Position numbers and translations under genes: made by a program
Origin: Hyunsoonleella aestuarii
GTDB lineage: Bacteria > Bacteroidota > Bacteroidia > Flavobacteriales > Flavobacteriaceae
Assembly: GCF_006148925.1 (NCBI RefSeq)
Contig: NZ_VAWB01000001.1
Coordinates: 524,001-588,000, forward strand
Direction: 5' to 3'
Length of the DNA stretch: 64,000 bases
Notes under the pieces: generated by a model
Database searches by the model: none
What the model saw: only the letters and a program-made list of their open reading frames with translations
What the model was told of the DNA's origin: nothing
Part shown: piece by piece, positions 8,561-16,708 of the stretch
How the letters are laid out: every line of letters begins with the position of its first letter
How positions within the stretch are numbered: position 1 is the stretch's first letter

Positions 8561-9379
8561 ATGCAACAGATTATAAACTTTATAATAAGAAACAAAACCT
8601 TTTTGTTGTTCTTGTTGCTGTTTTCTTTATCGATATTATTCACCATTCAATCACATTCCTATCATAAAAGTAAGTTTATAAACTCTGCTAATTTTTTAAC
8701 GGGTGGTATATATAATTCAATAAATAATATAAGCTCATATTTTAATTTAAAATCGCAAAATCAACTGTTAGCTGAAGAAAACAAAAAACTAAGAACACTT
8801 TTGTATGATTCAGAAAAAGCAGCAGATTCTGTTTACCTTGATAGTTCAAAATATGGTAGCCTATATAAGTTTACTACTGCCAACATTATAAAAAGTAGCT
8901 ACTCACTATCTGATAACTTATTAACCCTTAACAAGGGAAGAAACGACAGCATTAAACAAGATTTTGGCGTGGTTAGCTCAAAGGGAATTATTGGTATTAT
9001 CGATAAAACTAGTGACAATTATGCGACTGTAATTTCTGTACTTAACACGACAAGCCAAATTAGTGCACAACTTAAAAAGACAAACCATTTTGGAACTCTA
9101 AAATGGGACTCAAATTCACCAGAATTGGTACAGTTAATAGATATTCCAAAAATAGCAGGAACCAATTTAAAAAAAGGAGACACGATCATTACATCTGGTC
9201 GTTCATCTATCTTTCCAAAAGGGATATTGATTGGAGCTGTAGAAGATTTTCAACTAGATACTGCCGAAAACTATTATGAAATAAATGTGAAATTGTTTAA
9301 TGATATGACAAATATTGAACACGTTTACATTATAGAAAATCGAGATAAACCTGAAATAACAAATTTATCGAATGAATAA
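8561..9379 (+). CDS. mreC: Rod shape-determining protein MreC
   Basis: This 272-residue protein has a short cytoplasmic N terminus and one membrane anchor (about 12-30). A coiled-coil region (about 58-90, with LLAEENKKLRTLL) leads into the periplasmic beta-barrel domains of MreC. The protein activates PBP2 in the elongasome. It starts 21 bases after mreB and overlaps mreD by eight bases. The motif VVSSKGIIGIIDK and the later KGDTIITSGRSSIFPKGI segment are typical of the family. Length and architecture are normal. Confidence 0.95.
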   Translation: MQQIINFIIRNKTFLLFLLLFSLSILFTIQSHSYHKSKFINSANFLTGGIYNSINNISSYFNLKSQNQLLAEENKKLRTLLYDSEKAADSVYLDSSKYGSLYKFTTANIIKSSYSLSDNLLTLNKGRNDSIKQDFGVVSSKGIIGIIDKTSDNYATVISVLNTTSQISAQLKKTNHFGTLKWDSNSPELVQLIDIPKIAGTNLKKGDTIITSGRSSIFPKGILIGAVEDFQLDTAENYYEINVKLFNDMTNIEHVYIIENRDKPEITNLSNE

Positions 9380-9878
9380 TGTTATTTCAATAAATATAAT
9401 GCGGTTTATTGTACTTGTTTTAGCACAGGTTTTAATTTGTAATCACATTAATTTTCTCGGGTATATTAACCCGTATATTTATATTTTATTTGTCATTTTA
9501 TATCCTTTAAAAAATAATAGAATGTTATTCATTTTCTTGAGTTTTTTAATAGGTTTAACGATTGATATGTTTTTAGATTCAGGAGGTATTAATGCAGCAT
9601 CTTCCTTATGCATTGCTTATGCAAGACCAGTAATTTTAAAATTCTCTTTTGGCATGCAATATGAGCATCAAACAATGAAATTCAATGCTGTAGAATTTGG
9701 ATCGAAATTCACTTATATTGTTTTGATGACTGCGCTTCATCATTTAATATTATTTTCTTTAGAAATATTTAGCATTTCTCGAATACTTTTAGTCTTTCAA
9801 AAAACGTTATTCTCTAGTATATTTACAATCATACTTTGTGTATTAATCACTATTATTTTTAGTCGAGAAAGCAAATGA
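9372..9878 (+). CDS. mreD: Rod shape-determining protein MreD
   Basis: This 168-residue, very hydrophobic inner-membrane protein has about five or six predicted helices, including the conserved FLIGLTIDMFLDSGGINAA segment of MreD. It is part of the elongasome with MreC, PBP2 and RodA. The gene overlaps mreC by eight bases and pbp2 by four, so translation is coupled. Sequence divergence is high in this family, and the call rests on position plus the Asp-containing conserved segment. Confidence 0.93.
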   Translation: MNNVISINIMRFIVLVLAQVLICNHINFLGYINPYIYILFVILYPLKNNRMLFIFLSFLIGLTIDMFLDSGGINAASSLCIAYARPVILKFSFGMQYEHQTMKFNAVEFGSKFTYIVLMTALHHLILFSLEIFSISRILLVFQKTLFSSIFTIILCVLITIIFSRESK

Positions 9879-11821
9879 GAAAATTTCTCTTATTCTTATC
9901 GGTAATTGTTGCTGGACTTGTATTTATTGCGCGATTATTTTATCTGCAAGTATATACATCTAGCACGCACAACTTATATGAGGATAATGCCATAAGAAAG
10001 GTTTACGATTATCCAAAACGGGGTTTTGTATACGATAGAAATGGGGAACTACTTGTAGCAAATCAGCCATCTTATGATGTTATGGTAATCCCGCGAGAAG
10101 TTGAACCTTTAGATACAATTGAGTTTTGTGCCTTACTAAAAATAGATAAGGAAAAGTTTATTAAAACCTATAATAAGTGTTATCGATATTCACCTAGACT
10201 ACCATCAGTTTTTGTTTCGCATTTATCCAAAGAAGATTATGCTGTTCTACAGGAAAAAATGAGAAAATATGAAGGGTTTTATATTCAAAAGCGGTCTTTA
10301 AGAAACTATGAAACCTCAATTGGAGCCAATGTTTTAGGTGATATTGGAGAAGTTAATAACGCTATAATAAATAAAGACCCTTATTACAGAATGGGCGACC
10401 TTATTGGTAAGCAAGGTGTTGAAGCTTCCTATGAAAATACCTTGCGTGGCGTTAAAGGCATTAAGTTTATTCAAAAAGATAGATTTAACCGAAATATTGG
10501 TCCTTATAAGGAAGGAAAGTTCGATACCATCCCAGAGCAAGGTAAGGATATCACTATAACTATTGATGCCACACTCCAAGCCTACGGAGAGCTTCTTATG
10601 CAAAACAAACGAGGCGGTATAATCGCTATTGAACCGAGTAGCGGTGAAATACTTACTATGGTATCTGCCCCTTCTTATAATCCTAACATTTTGGTAGGTA
10701 GAGAACGTTCAAGAAACTTCACAAAGCTATATAATGACACCATTGCTAAACCATTATTTGATAGAAGTCTAAAAGCTCAATACCCTCCAGGTTCGCCGTT
10801 TAAAGTTTTGAACGCCCTAATTGGTTTACAAGAGGAAGTTGTAACCACACAAGATAGGTTTAGTTGTAGAATGGGTTATTATTTAGGAAGTAGAAGACTA
10901 ACAGGTTGCCACCACCATAAAAGTCCGTTAAGTATGACTGATGGTATTGCACAATCGTGTAACGCCTACTTTGCCAATGTTTACAGACGCATTATTGAAA
11001 AGTATGACAAACCTTATGATGGAATGAATGCATGGAGTAATCATGTAAAGAGTTTTGGGTTAGGAAACTATTTAGGCTATGACTTAAAAATAGGTAACAA
11101 AGGACGCATTCCAGATGGCGCTTTTTATGATAAATGGTATGGCAAAAACCGATGGGCAGCAACTTATAACATATCTAACGCCATTGGACAAGGTGAGGTT
11201 GAAGCGACTCCAATTCAATTAGCGAACATGGTAGCTGCGATAAGTAATAGAGGCTTTTTTTACACCCCCCATATTATAAAACACATAGAAGGAGAAACAA
11301 TTAATGAAAATTATACGACACCAAAACAAACGACAATTGACAATCGTTATTTTGAGCCTATAGTACAAGGTATGTTTGATGTTTATAATAAGGGAACCGC
11401 TTCAATGCTTCGTGTTAAAGACATCGATATTTGCGGTAAAACTGGAACGGCCGAAAATTTTGCAAAAATTGATGGTGTAAAAACGCAACTTACTGACCAC
11501 TCCATATTTGTAGCTTTCGCACCAAAGGACAATCCAAAAATTGCACTTGCTGTTTTTGTTGAAAACGGTTATTGGGGAAGTAGATTCGCGGGTAAAATTG
11601 CTAGTTTAATTATTGAAAAATATATAAAGGGGCATATTTCCAGAACAGATCTTGAAGAATGGATTTTAAGACATAGTTTAGAGGATGAGTATGCTAAACC
11701 GCAGTCAGGGCAACCTTTTAAAATAAATGGTGAGACAACCATACAAGCAGTTGATGAGGCAGAATATATTCGACTTAAAAAACAATTGAAGAAAATTAGT
11801 AAAGTAAAGGTTAATGGTTAG
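9875..11821 (+). CDS. mrdA: Penicillin-binding protein 2 (peptidoglycan DD-transpeptidase)
   Basis: This 648-residue class B PBP has one N-terminal membrane anchor (about 4-24). A pedestal/dimerisation region contains YPKRGFVYDRNGELL. In the transpeptidase domain the catalytic SxxK is Ser307-Lys310 (PPGSPFK), SxN is Ser361-Cys-Asn363, and KTG is Lys522-Gly524. It cross-links nascent glycan made by RodA during side-wall growth. Two Cys flank a His-rich patch between the first two motifs (Cys331, Cys345 and HHH after it), a feature I believe recurs in Bacteroidota PBP2 and could bind metal. It overlaps mreD by four bases and rodA by eight. Confidence 0.97.
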   Translation: MRKFLLFLSVIVAGLVFIARLFYLQVYTSSTHNLYEDNAIRKVYDYPKRGFVYDRNGELLVANQPSYDVMVIPREVEPLDTIEFCALLKIDKEKFIKTYNKCYRYSPRLPSVFVSHLSKEDYAVLQEKMRKYEGFYIQKRSLRNYETSIGANVLGDIGEVNNAIINKDPYYRMGDLIGKQGVEASYENTLRGVKGIKFIQKDRFNRNIGPYKEGKFDTIPEQGKDITITIDATLQAYGELLMQNKRGGIIAIEPSSGEILTMVSAPSYNPNILVGRERSRNFTKLYNDTIAKPLFDRSLKAQYPPGSPFKVLNALIGLQEEVVTTQDRFSCRMGYYLGSRRLTGCHHHKSPLSMTDGIAQSCNAYFANVYRRIIEKYDKPYDGMNAWSNHVKSFGLGNYLGYDLKIGNKGRIPDGAFYDKWYGKNRWAATYNISNAIGQGEVEATPIQLANMVAAISNRGFFYTPHIIKHIEGETINENYTTPKQTTIDNRYFEPIVQGMFDVYNKGTASMLRVKDIDICGKTGTAENFAKIDGVKTQLTDHSIFVAFAPKDNPKIALAVFVENGYWGSRFAGKIASLIIEKYIKGHISRTDLEEWILRHSLEDEYAKPQSGQPFKINGETTIQAVDEAEYIRLKKQLKKISKVKVNG

Positions 11822-13091
11822 AGAAACTAATAAATATTTTAAGTTCGACTGGATTACCATTATCCTATTTTTTTTATTGGTTGGCTTCGGGTGGTTAAAT
11901 ATTTTATCGGCATCTAACACCGGTGAGACCATTGATTATTTTAATTTCTCGCAGCCCTACAGTAAGCAATTAATATTCATCCTCCTTACGCTTGGTTTAA
12001 TTGTTATTATTCTGTCCATTGAAGCAAAGTTTTACGAACGCTTCTCAAGTATTATTTATATCGTTTCCATGCTATCTTTGGTTGGCTTGTTCTTATTTGG
12101 GAAAAATGTAAATGGTGCCACCTCATGGTATGCCATTGGCGGCATGACACTACAACCCAGTGAATTTGCAAAGGCAGCCACAGCTTTGGCCGTAGCAAAA
12201 TATGTGAGCGACTTAAACAGCGATATTAAGCGGTTAAAAGATCAAATTCAAACGTTTATAATTATAGCCATTCCTGCTATATTGGTGCTCTTGCAAAATG
12301 ATACAGGTAGCACAGTTGTTTATGGAGCATTCTTTTTTGTGTTGTATAGGGAAGGGCTTCCTAAAATATATTTGAATTTAGCAGTATTAGCCACACTACT
12401 ATCAGTGTTTTCATTAAAATTTGGAGCTACAATCACTTCCATACTTACAGTTATTCTAATAGTAGCATATCATTTTTTGAGTAAAAAGAAACCACCAATT
12501 TTACAATCTCTTTTTATGCTATTTGTTTGTGTCGGATTATCGGTGGGTATTAAATTTTTCTATCAGAGTATCTTGCAACCACATCAGCAAGAACGCATAA
12601 GTCTATGGTTGCGTTTGGAAAAAGACCCAGTAAAATTAGAGCAGATGAAAAAAACATTTGCTTATAATCTTAATGAATCCGAAAAGGCCATAAGCTCGGG
12701 GGGCTTTACAGGAAGGGGTTTTTTAGAAGGCACTAGAACCACTGGAAAATTTGTGCCAGAACAACATACAGATTATATTTTCAGCACCGTGGGAGAAGAA
12801 TGGGGATTCCTTGGTAGTTCTATGGTCGTTATTGTATTTGTATTACTTATTATTCGTGTCTTACATTTAGCAGAATTACAAAAATCGCAATTTAGTCGTG
12901 TCTATGGTTATGGTGTTGCTTCCATAATATTTATGCATTTCTTGATAAATATAGGAATGGTTATGGGTTTAATACCTACCATTGGTATTCCGTTACCTAT
13001 GTTTAGTTATGGTGGTTCTGGACTTTGGGCATTTACTATTTTACTATTTATATTTATTAAATTAGACTCCAACCGGATTAATGAATGGTGA
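11814..13091 (+). CDS. rodA: Rod shape-determining protein RodA (SEDS glycosyltransferase)
   Basis: This 425-residue SEDS-family inner-membrane protein has about ten helices and polymerises lipid II into glycan strands together with PBP2. The signature NGATSWYAIGGMTLQPSEFAK appears near residue 100-120, and the C-terminal motif GIPLPMFSYGGSG is intact. The start overlaps the pbp2 stop by eight bases. The large periplasmic loop between the mid helices carries the conserved GRGFLEG and FVPEQHTDYIFS segments. It closes the elongasome operon; the deformylase-like gene 54 bases downstream may be co-transcribed. Confidence 0.97.
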   Translation: MVRETNKYFKFDWITIILFFLLVGFGWLNILSASNTGETIDYFNFSQPYSKQLIFILLTLGLIVIILSIEAKFYERFSSIIYIVSMLSLVGLFLFGKNVNGATSWYAIGGMTLQPSEFAKAATALAVAKYVSDLNSDIKRLKDQIQTFIIIAIPAILVLLQNDTGSTVVYGAFFFVLYREGLPKIYLNLAVLATLLSVFSLKFGATITSILTVILIVAYHFLSKKKPPILQSLFMLFVCVGLSVGIKFFYQSILQPHQQERISLWLRLEKDPVKLEQMKKTFAYNLNESEKAISSGGFTGRGFLEGTRTTGKFVPEQHTDYIFSTVGEEWGFLGSSMVVIVFVLLIIRVLHLAELQKSQFSRVYGYGVASIIFMHFLINIGMVMGLIPTIGIPLPMFSYGGSGLWAFTILLFIFIKLDSNRINEW

Positions 13092-13145
13092 CCTTAGATT
13101 ATTTGGTAGTCTATATTTTGAAAAACGCTCGTTTGTAATACATAT

Positions 13146-13781
13146 ATGAAAAGCACATACTTTACACTAATTCTTGTTTTATTAATTTTAAATTGTTCTG
13201 GCTCGAAACACTTAAAAAATGATTTTTTTTCTTCTGAAGAAAAAAAACTAATCATGGATGCTGACAGCTTAACACCATTGCGTGTGTTTAAGATTACTAA
13301 TAAAAGTGATTCACTACTATTAAGAACTAAAAGTACTTACATTAAACCTGAACCAGGCAATATCGTTCTTAGGAATTTTGTAAAGCGTCTTTACGCAACG
13401 GTAAGAGATAGCATGTCTATGGGGGTTGGTATCGCAGCACCGCAAGTTGGCGTTTTAAAAAATATTATTTGGGTACAGCGTTTTGACAAAGAAAATTTAC
13501 CTTTTGAGGTATACTTGAACCCTAAGATTGTTAAATATTCTACTCAAACACAAACGGTAATAGAAGGCTGTTTATCTATTCCAGATAGAAGTGAAACCCT
13601 TAATAGTCGATCACAAGAAATTTCTATTGAATATCACACTATTGATGGGGAGCTTGCAGCGGAAAAGGTTAAGGGTTTTACTGCTGTTGTATTTCAACAT
13701 GAGATAGATCATCTAAACGGAATTCTATATTTAGACCACCTTCAAAAAGAAATTAACAATGCCAAAAAAAGTAGTTTATAA
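13146..13781 (+). CDS. Peptide deformylase-like lipoprotein
   Basis: All three peptide deformylase motifs are intact: GVGIAAPQ (93-100), EGCLS (140-144, metal ligand Cys142) and HEIDH (185-189, ligands His185 and His189, catalytic Glu186). The 211-residue chain is longer than a normal enzyme because residues 1-16 form a lipoprotein signal ending LILN-Cys17, followed by a spacer. Ordinary deformylases act on nascent chains in the cytoplasm, so a membrane-anchored periplasmic copy would have another substrate or be recruited for peptide processing. It follows rodA on the same strand. No internal ATG would give a clean cytoplasmic form without losing conserved N-terminal residues, although Met37 is possible. 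Confidence 0.85.
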   Translation: MKSTYFTLILVLLILNCSGSKHLKNDFFSSEEKKLIMDADSLTPLRVFKITNKSDSLLLRTKSTYIKPEPGNIVLRNFVKRLYATVRDSMSMGVGIAAPQVGVLKNIIWVQRFDKENLPFEVYLNPKIVKYSTQTQTVIEGCLSIPDRSETLNSRSQEISIEYHTIDGELAAEKVKGFTAVVFQHEIDHLNGILYLDHLQKEINNAKKSSL

Positions 13782-13782
13782 A

Positions 13783-14118
13783 TTACTTTTTCAACTCTAA
13801 TTTCTCAGCAAAATAATCACAAAAATCTTTCATAGTGGCAGTCATTTTTTCATCTTGAGTTGCCCGATTGAATGTATCACTCATTGCTACCAAGGTTTGA
13901 TGAAAAAATTGTTTCATTTCATCAACAGGCATATCCTTTGTCCACAAGTCGATACGTAACGTTTCTTTAGCCTTAGCATCCCAAACAGCTAACATCATTG
14001 CCTTAGCTTCTTCATCACTAATTCCTCCATCCTCAGCCGTCCATCGCAACTTTTCTGGTATGCGATTCGCATCAAGCTCAACGTTCAATTCTATTTTAGA
14101 TTTTATATTGTTTGACAT
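13783..14118 (-). CDS. gldC: Gliding motility protein GldC
   Basis: This 111-residue soluble protein has the GldC signature WTAEDGGISDEEAKAMMLAV early in the chain and TLRIDLWTKDMPVDEMKQFF in the middle. GldC supports gliding in Flavobacterium johnsoniae, where it is encoded next to gldB, as it is here. It has no signal peptide, so a cytoplasmic location is expected. Its ATG shares one base with the gldB stop, giving a tight two-gene operon. The 3' end meets the deformylase gene tail to tail with only one base between. Confidence 0.95.
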   Translation of the reverse strand: MSNNIKSKIELNVELDANRIPEKLRWTAEDGGISDEEAKAMMLAVWDAKAKETLRIDLWTKDMPVDEMKQFFHQTLVAMSDTFNRATQDEKMTATMKDFCDYFAEKLELKK

Positions 14119-15098
14119 TATTTTCGTGGTTTAAACTTTGAGTTATTAAATATTTCTTCAGCGCTTTTTATAAGCATTTCTTTAAGCGACACATCGTTCT
14201 GTTCCATGTATGCTCTTACTATTTGCCAGCCGATGTATTGTCCTAGTTGCCCTGGCGATTCACTATCAATTTCTTCTAAATAAAATTTAGAAAATGGTGC
14301 TGGATTTATAAATCTTCCTGGTAATTTTGAGTCTGTGCTAAACAATAATTCCCGTTCAACAAAATAACGCCATATATAACTTTCGTTAGCTCGAGCCCAA
14401 TCAAACTGTTCTTTGTTATAACCAATACGCTCTTCTTCTTCAACAAACGGAATTACGACATCCTTGAAATAAAGTTGCTTTCCAAAAAATATCATTTCAT
14501 CAAGAAGGGTTTTCTTTTTTGGTTGATAAATATATTTTGCAGCATATTCTGTTGCCAAATCAACAACTACTTGTTCCTTTCTTAAGTTCGCAACAATATA
14601 CTTTTGAATACCATCATAAAATTCGTGGTCACTACCCAAATACGTGTCAAGAGAAATTAATGCAATGGTATCTGTTACTATTACTTTATTCCTATAATCT
14701 ACCATCGAGGTAGTTGTAATAATGCGAGGAGGAATAAACTCTGGAAAATAATATTTAAGGTGATTAAAAAGTGACTCTATTTCTCCTTCAACATCGTCTA
14801 AATTATTAAACTTTTTGTCTACTTCCCTTAACAATTGGATTTGCAAAGTATCCTTCATTTTATCAATCCAAAAAGAATCACCATACTTTGCAGAAAACAT
14901 AAAAGGATATGCTCGCTTTAGCTTCGGTAAATCATCTGCAGTTGCACTTGCAAAAAATTTATCGAATCGCTCAATGGAAATATCGGTATTAATATTGGCA
15001 ATTTCCTGCTCTAATCTACGCTCTTCTTTACAAGAAAAAAACAGTAATAGCATTAAGGGAAGAACATTTAAATACCTCATAAAAAACTTAATACGCAT
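14118..15098 (-). CDS. gldB: Gliding motility lipoprotein GldB
   Basis: This 326-residue lipoprotein has a signal sequence ending LLFFS-Cys23, so it is anchored in the envelope. The body matches GldB, a protein required for gliding in Flavobacterium johnsoniae and for T9SS-linked motility; its biochemical role is unsettled. A second start at Met7 (15080) would give a more usual lipoprotein signal, and the given start is the longest form. It is divergent from nadE and overlaps gldC by one base. Together with the sorting-domain proteins near 60 kb it indicates a gliding, T9SS-bearing organism. Confidence 0.94.
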   Translation of the reverse strand: MRIKFFMRYLNVLPLMLLLFFSCKEERRLEQEIANINTDISIERFDKFFASATADDLPKLKRAYPFMFSAKYGDSFWIDKMKDTLQIQLLREVDKKFNNLDDVEGEIESLFNHLKYYFPEFIPPRIITTTSMVDYRNKVIVTDTIALISLDTYLGSDHEFYDGIQKYIVANLRKEQVVVDLATEYAAKYIYQPKKKTLLDEMIFFGKQLYFKDVVIPFVEEEERIGYNKEQFDWARANESYIWRYFVERELLFSTDSKLPGRFINPAPFSKFYLEEIDSESPGQLGQYIGWQIVRAYMEQNDVSLKEMLIKSAEEIFNNSKFKPRK

Positions 15099-15125
15099 AA
15101 ATTTTTATTAATTAAGTGTATGGTT

Positions 15126-15133
15126 TATTTTTG
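15126..15133 (+). promoter_or_regulatory. -7 box for nadE
   Basis: TATTTTTG at 15126-15133 is a full match to TAnnTTTG and lies 40 bases before the nadE ATG at 15174. No well-placed -33 TTG is visible. It sits in the 75-base divergent spacer between gldB and nadE. Confidence 0.45.
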
Positions 15134-15173
15134 TTTGCAAATGTACTATTCTTAGATTAAAAATACCGTTAAT

Positions 15174-15962
15174 ATGCAAACAGAAAAAGTAGTAGACCAC
15201 ATTGTTAAATGGCTTAAAGACTATGTTAAAGATGCAGGAATGAAAGGATTCGTTATTGGTGTTTCAGGTGGTATTGATTCCGCAGTAACATCAACTCTTT
15301 GTGCTATGACGGGTTTCCCTTTACTATGTTTAGAAATGCCTATTCATCAAGCAGAATCACAAGTAAGTAGAGCTATGAATCACATAAAATGGCTGCAAAC
15401 TAAGTTTAATGCTGTAACGATGACAGAAGTAAATCTAACACCTGTATTTGATTGTTTAATTGACGCATTACCAAATGTAGAAAATGAAGAAGACCGATTT
15501 ATGTCTTTAGCCAATACTAGAGCACGTTTAAGAATGACTTCTCTTTACTATTTTGCAGCATTGGATAAACTGCTTGTTGCTGGTACTGGAAATAAAGTGG
15601 AGGATTTTGGTATTGGTTTTTATACAAAATATGGTGATGGAGGTGTTGACGTTAGCCCAATTGCCGATTTACTAAAAACTGAAGTATATTCCATAGCAAA
15701 ATATTTAAATATAAATAAAGAAATAATTGATGCGCCTCCAACCGATGGACTCTGGGGAGATGATAGAACAGATGAAGATCAAATAGGTGCCTCCTACCCA
15801 GAACTTGAGTGGGCAATGGCTATGGACGATAAGGGAAAAACTGAGAGTGACTTCCATGGGCGTGAAAAAGATGTGTTCAAAATTTATAAACGATTTAACA
15901 CAAGTAACAAGCACAAAATGGTTCCTATTCCTATTTGTGAAATCCCTAACAATCTCAAGTAA
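15174..15962 (+). CDS. nadE: NH3-dependent NAD(+) synthetase
   Basis: This 262-residue enzyme adenylates nicotinate adenine dinucleotide and amidates it to NAD. The PP-loop SGGIDSA is at residues 31-37, and the NAD-binding GTGNKVEDFGIGFYTKYGDGG segment is present. There is no N-terminal glutaminase domain, so it should use free ammonia. It is divergent from gldB and followed by an orphan response regulator on the same strand. I recall the same gldB-gldC-nadE-regulator order in Flavobacterium genomes, which suggests an old, conserved block. Confidence 0.96.
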   Translation: MQTEKVVDHIVKWLKDYVKDAGMKGFVIGVSGGIDSAVTSTLCAMTGFPLLCLEMPIHQAESQVSRAMNHIKWLQTKFNAVTMTEVNLTPVFDCLIDALPNVENEEDRFMSLANTRARLRMTSLYYFAALDKLLVAGTGNKVEDFGIGFYTKYGDGGVDVSPIADLLKTEVYSIAKYLNINKEIIDAPPTDGLWGDDRTDEDQIGASYPELEWAMAMDDKGKTESDFHGREKDVFKIYKRFNTSNKHKMVPIPICEIPNNLK

Positions 15963-16066
15963 TTATTGCTATATTATCATAATTTCCCTATATTTACCAT
16001 TTAGCTTGCAATTCTCTCAATCTTAGTCAGCCTCTCAAATGAATAAGATTAAAAAGCTTAAACAAT

Positions 16067-16699
16067 ATGATAAAATTATTAATAGCAGACAATCACCCAA
16101 TTATTAGAAAAGGGCTCGAGCTCTTATTTTCGGCCTCTTCCAACGTTGAAATAGTGGGAAGTGTTGATGATGGCCAAGCCATTTTGGATTTTATAAAAAG
16201 CAATCCAGTAGATATTATTTTAACCGAAGTTAATTTTCCTAATTTAAACGGGCTTACGGTTTTAAGACATTTAAAAACAGATTATCCAGACATTAAAACC
16301 ATCATTTTTAGCGGAGAACCAGAAGAGGTTTATGCCGTTAATGCGATAAAAGCTGGTGCTTCTGGTTATGTTTCTAAAACTGTTAACATTATTACCATTA
16401 GCGAAGCCATTATGAAGGTAAGTGAAGGTGGTATTTATTTAAGTAACGAAATAACACAACAATTGGCTTTTGGAACAAAGTCTAACAGATCTGGTAGATT
16501 TTACAAAAAATTATCTACTAGAGAAGCTGAAGTTTTAAAACTTTTAACGATTGGAAGAAAAAACAAGGAAATTTCTAAAGAGTTAGATATTAACGAAAAA
16601 ACCGTTAGTACTTATAAAGCTCGCTTAATGCGAAAGCTGAAAGTGACAAATCTAGTTGATTTAGTTAATCAAGCAAAACTTAGAACAGCCGAGTTATAA
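16067..16699 (+). CDS. NarL/LuxR-type response regulator with Glu at the phospho-acceptor site
   Basis: This 210-residue protein has an N-terminal receiver domain (1-120) and a LuxR-type HTH (about 145-205, with LSTREAEVLKLL and NEKTVSTYKARLMRKL). The receiver is atypical. The expected phospho-acceptor Asp is Glu54 (DIILTEVNFP), and the acidic pair is Asp8-Asn9 instead of two acids. Ser82 and Lys104 of the switch are kept. A Glu at this place often mimics the phosphorylated state, so the protein may be always active or controlled in another way. No histidine kinase is adjacent. It lies 104 bases after nadE and runs tail to tail into dnaG. Confidence 0.92.
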   Translation: MIKLLIADNHPIIRKGLELLFSASSNVEIVGSVDDGQAILDFIKSNPVDIILTEVNFPNLNGLTVLRHLKTDYPDIKTIIFSGEPEEVYAVNAIKAGASGYVSKTVNIITISEAIMKVSEGGIYLSNEITQQLAFGTKSNRSGRFYKKLSTREAEVLKLLTIGRKNKEISKELDINEKTVSTYKARLMRKLKVTNLVDLVNQAKLRTAEL

Positions 16700-16708
16700 T
16701 ACTCGGCT
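16687..16708. terminator. Hairpin shared by the ends of the regulator and dnaG genes
   Basis: AGCCGAGT at 16687-16694 pairs with ACTCGGCT at 16701-16708 around a six-base loop. The stops of both convergent genes (16699 on plus, 16694 on minus) lie inside it. A T-rich stretch (GTTTT) follows on the plus strand. It could end transcription in both directions. Confidence 0.5.
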
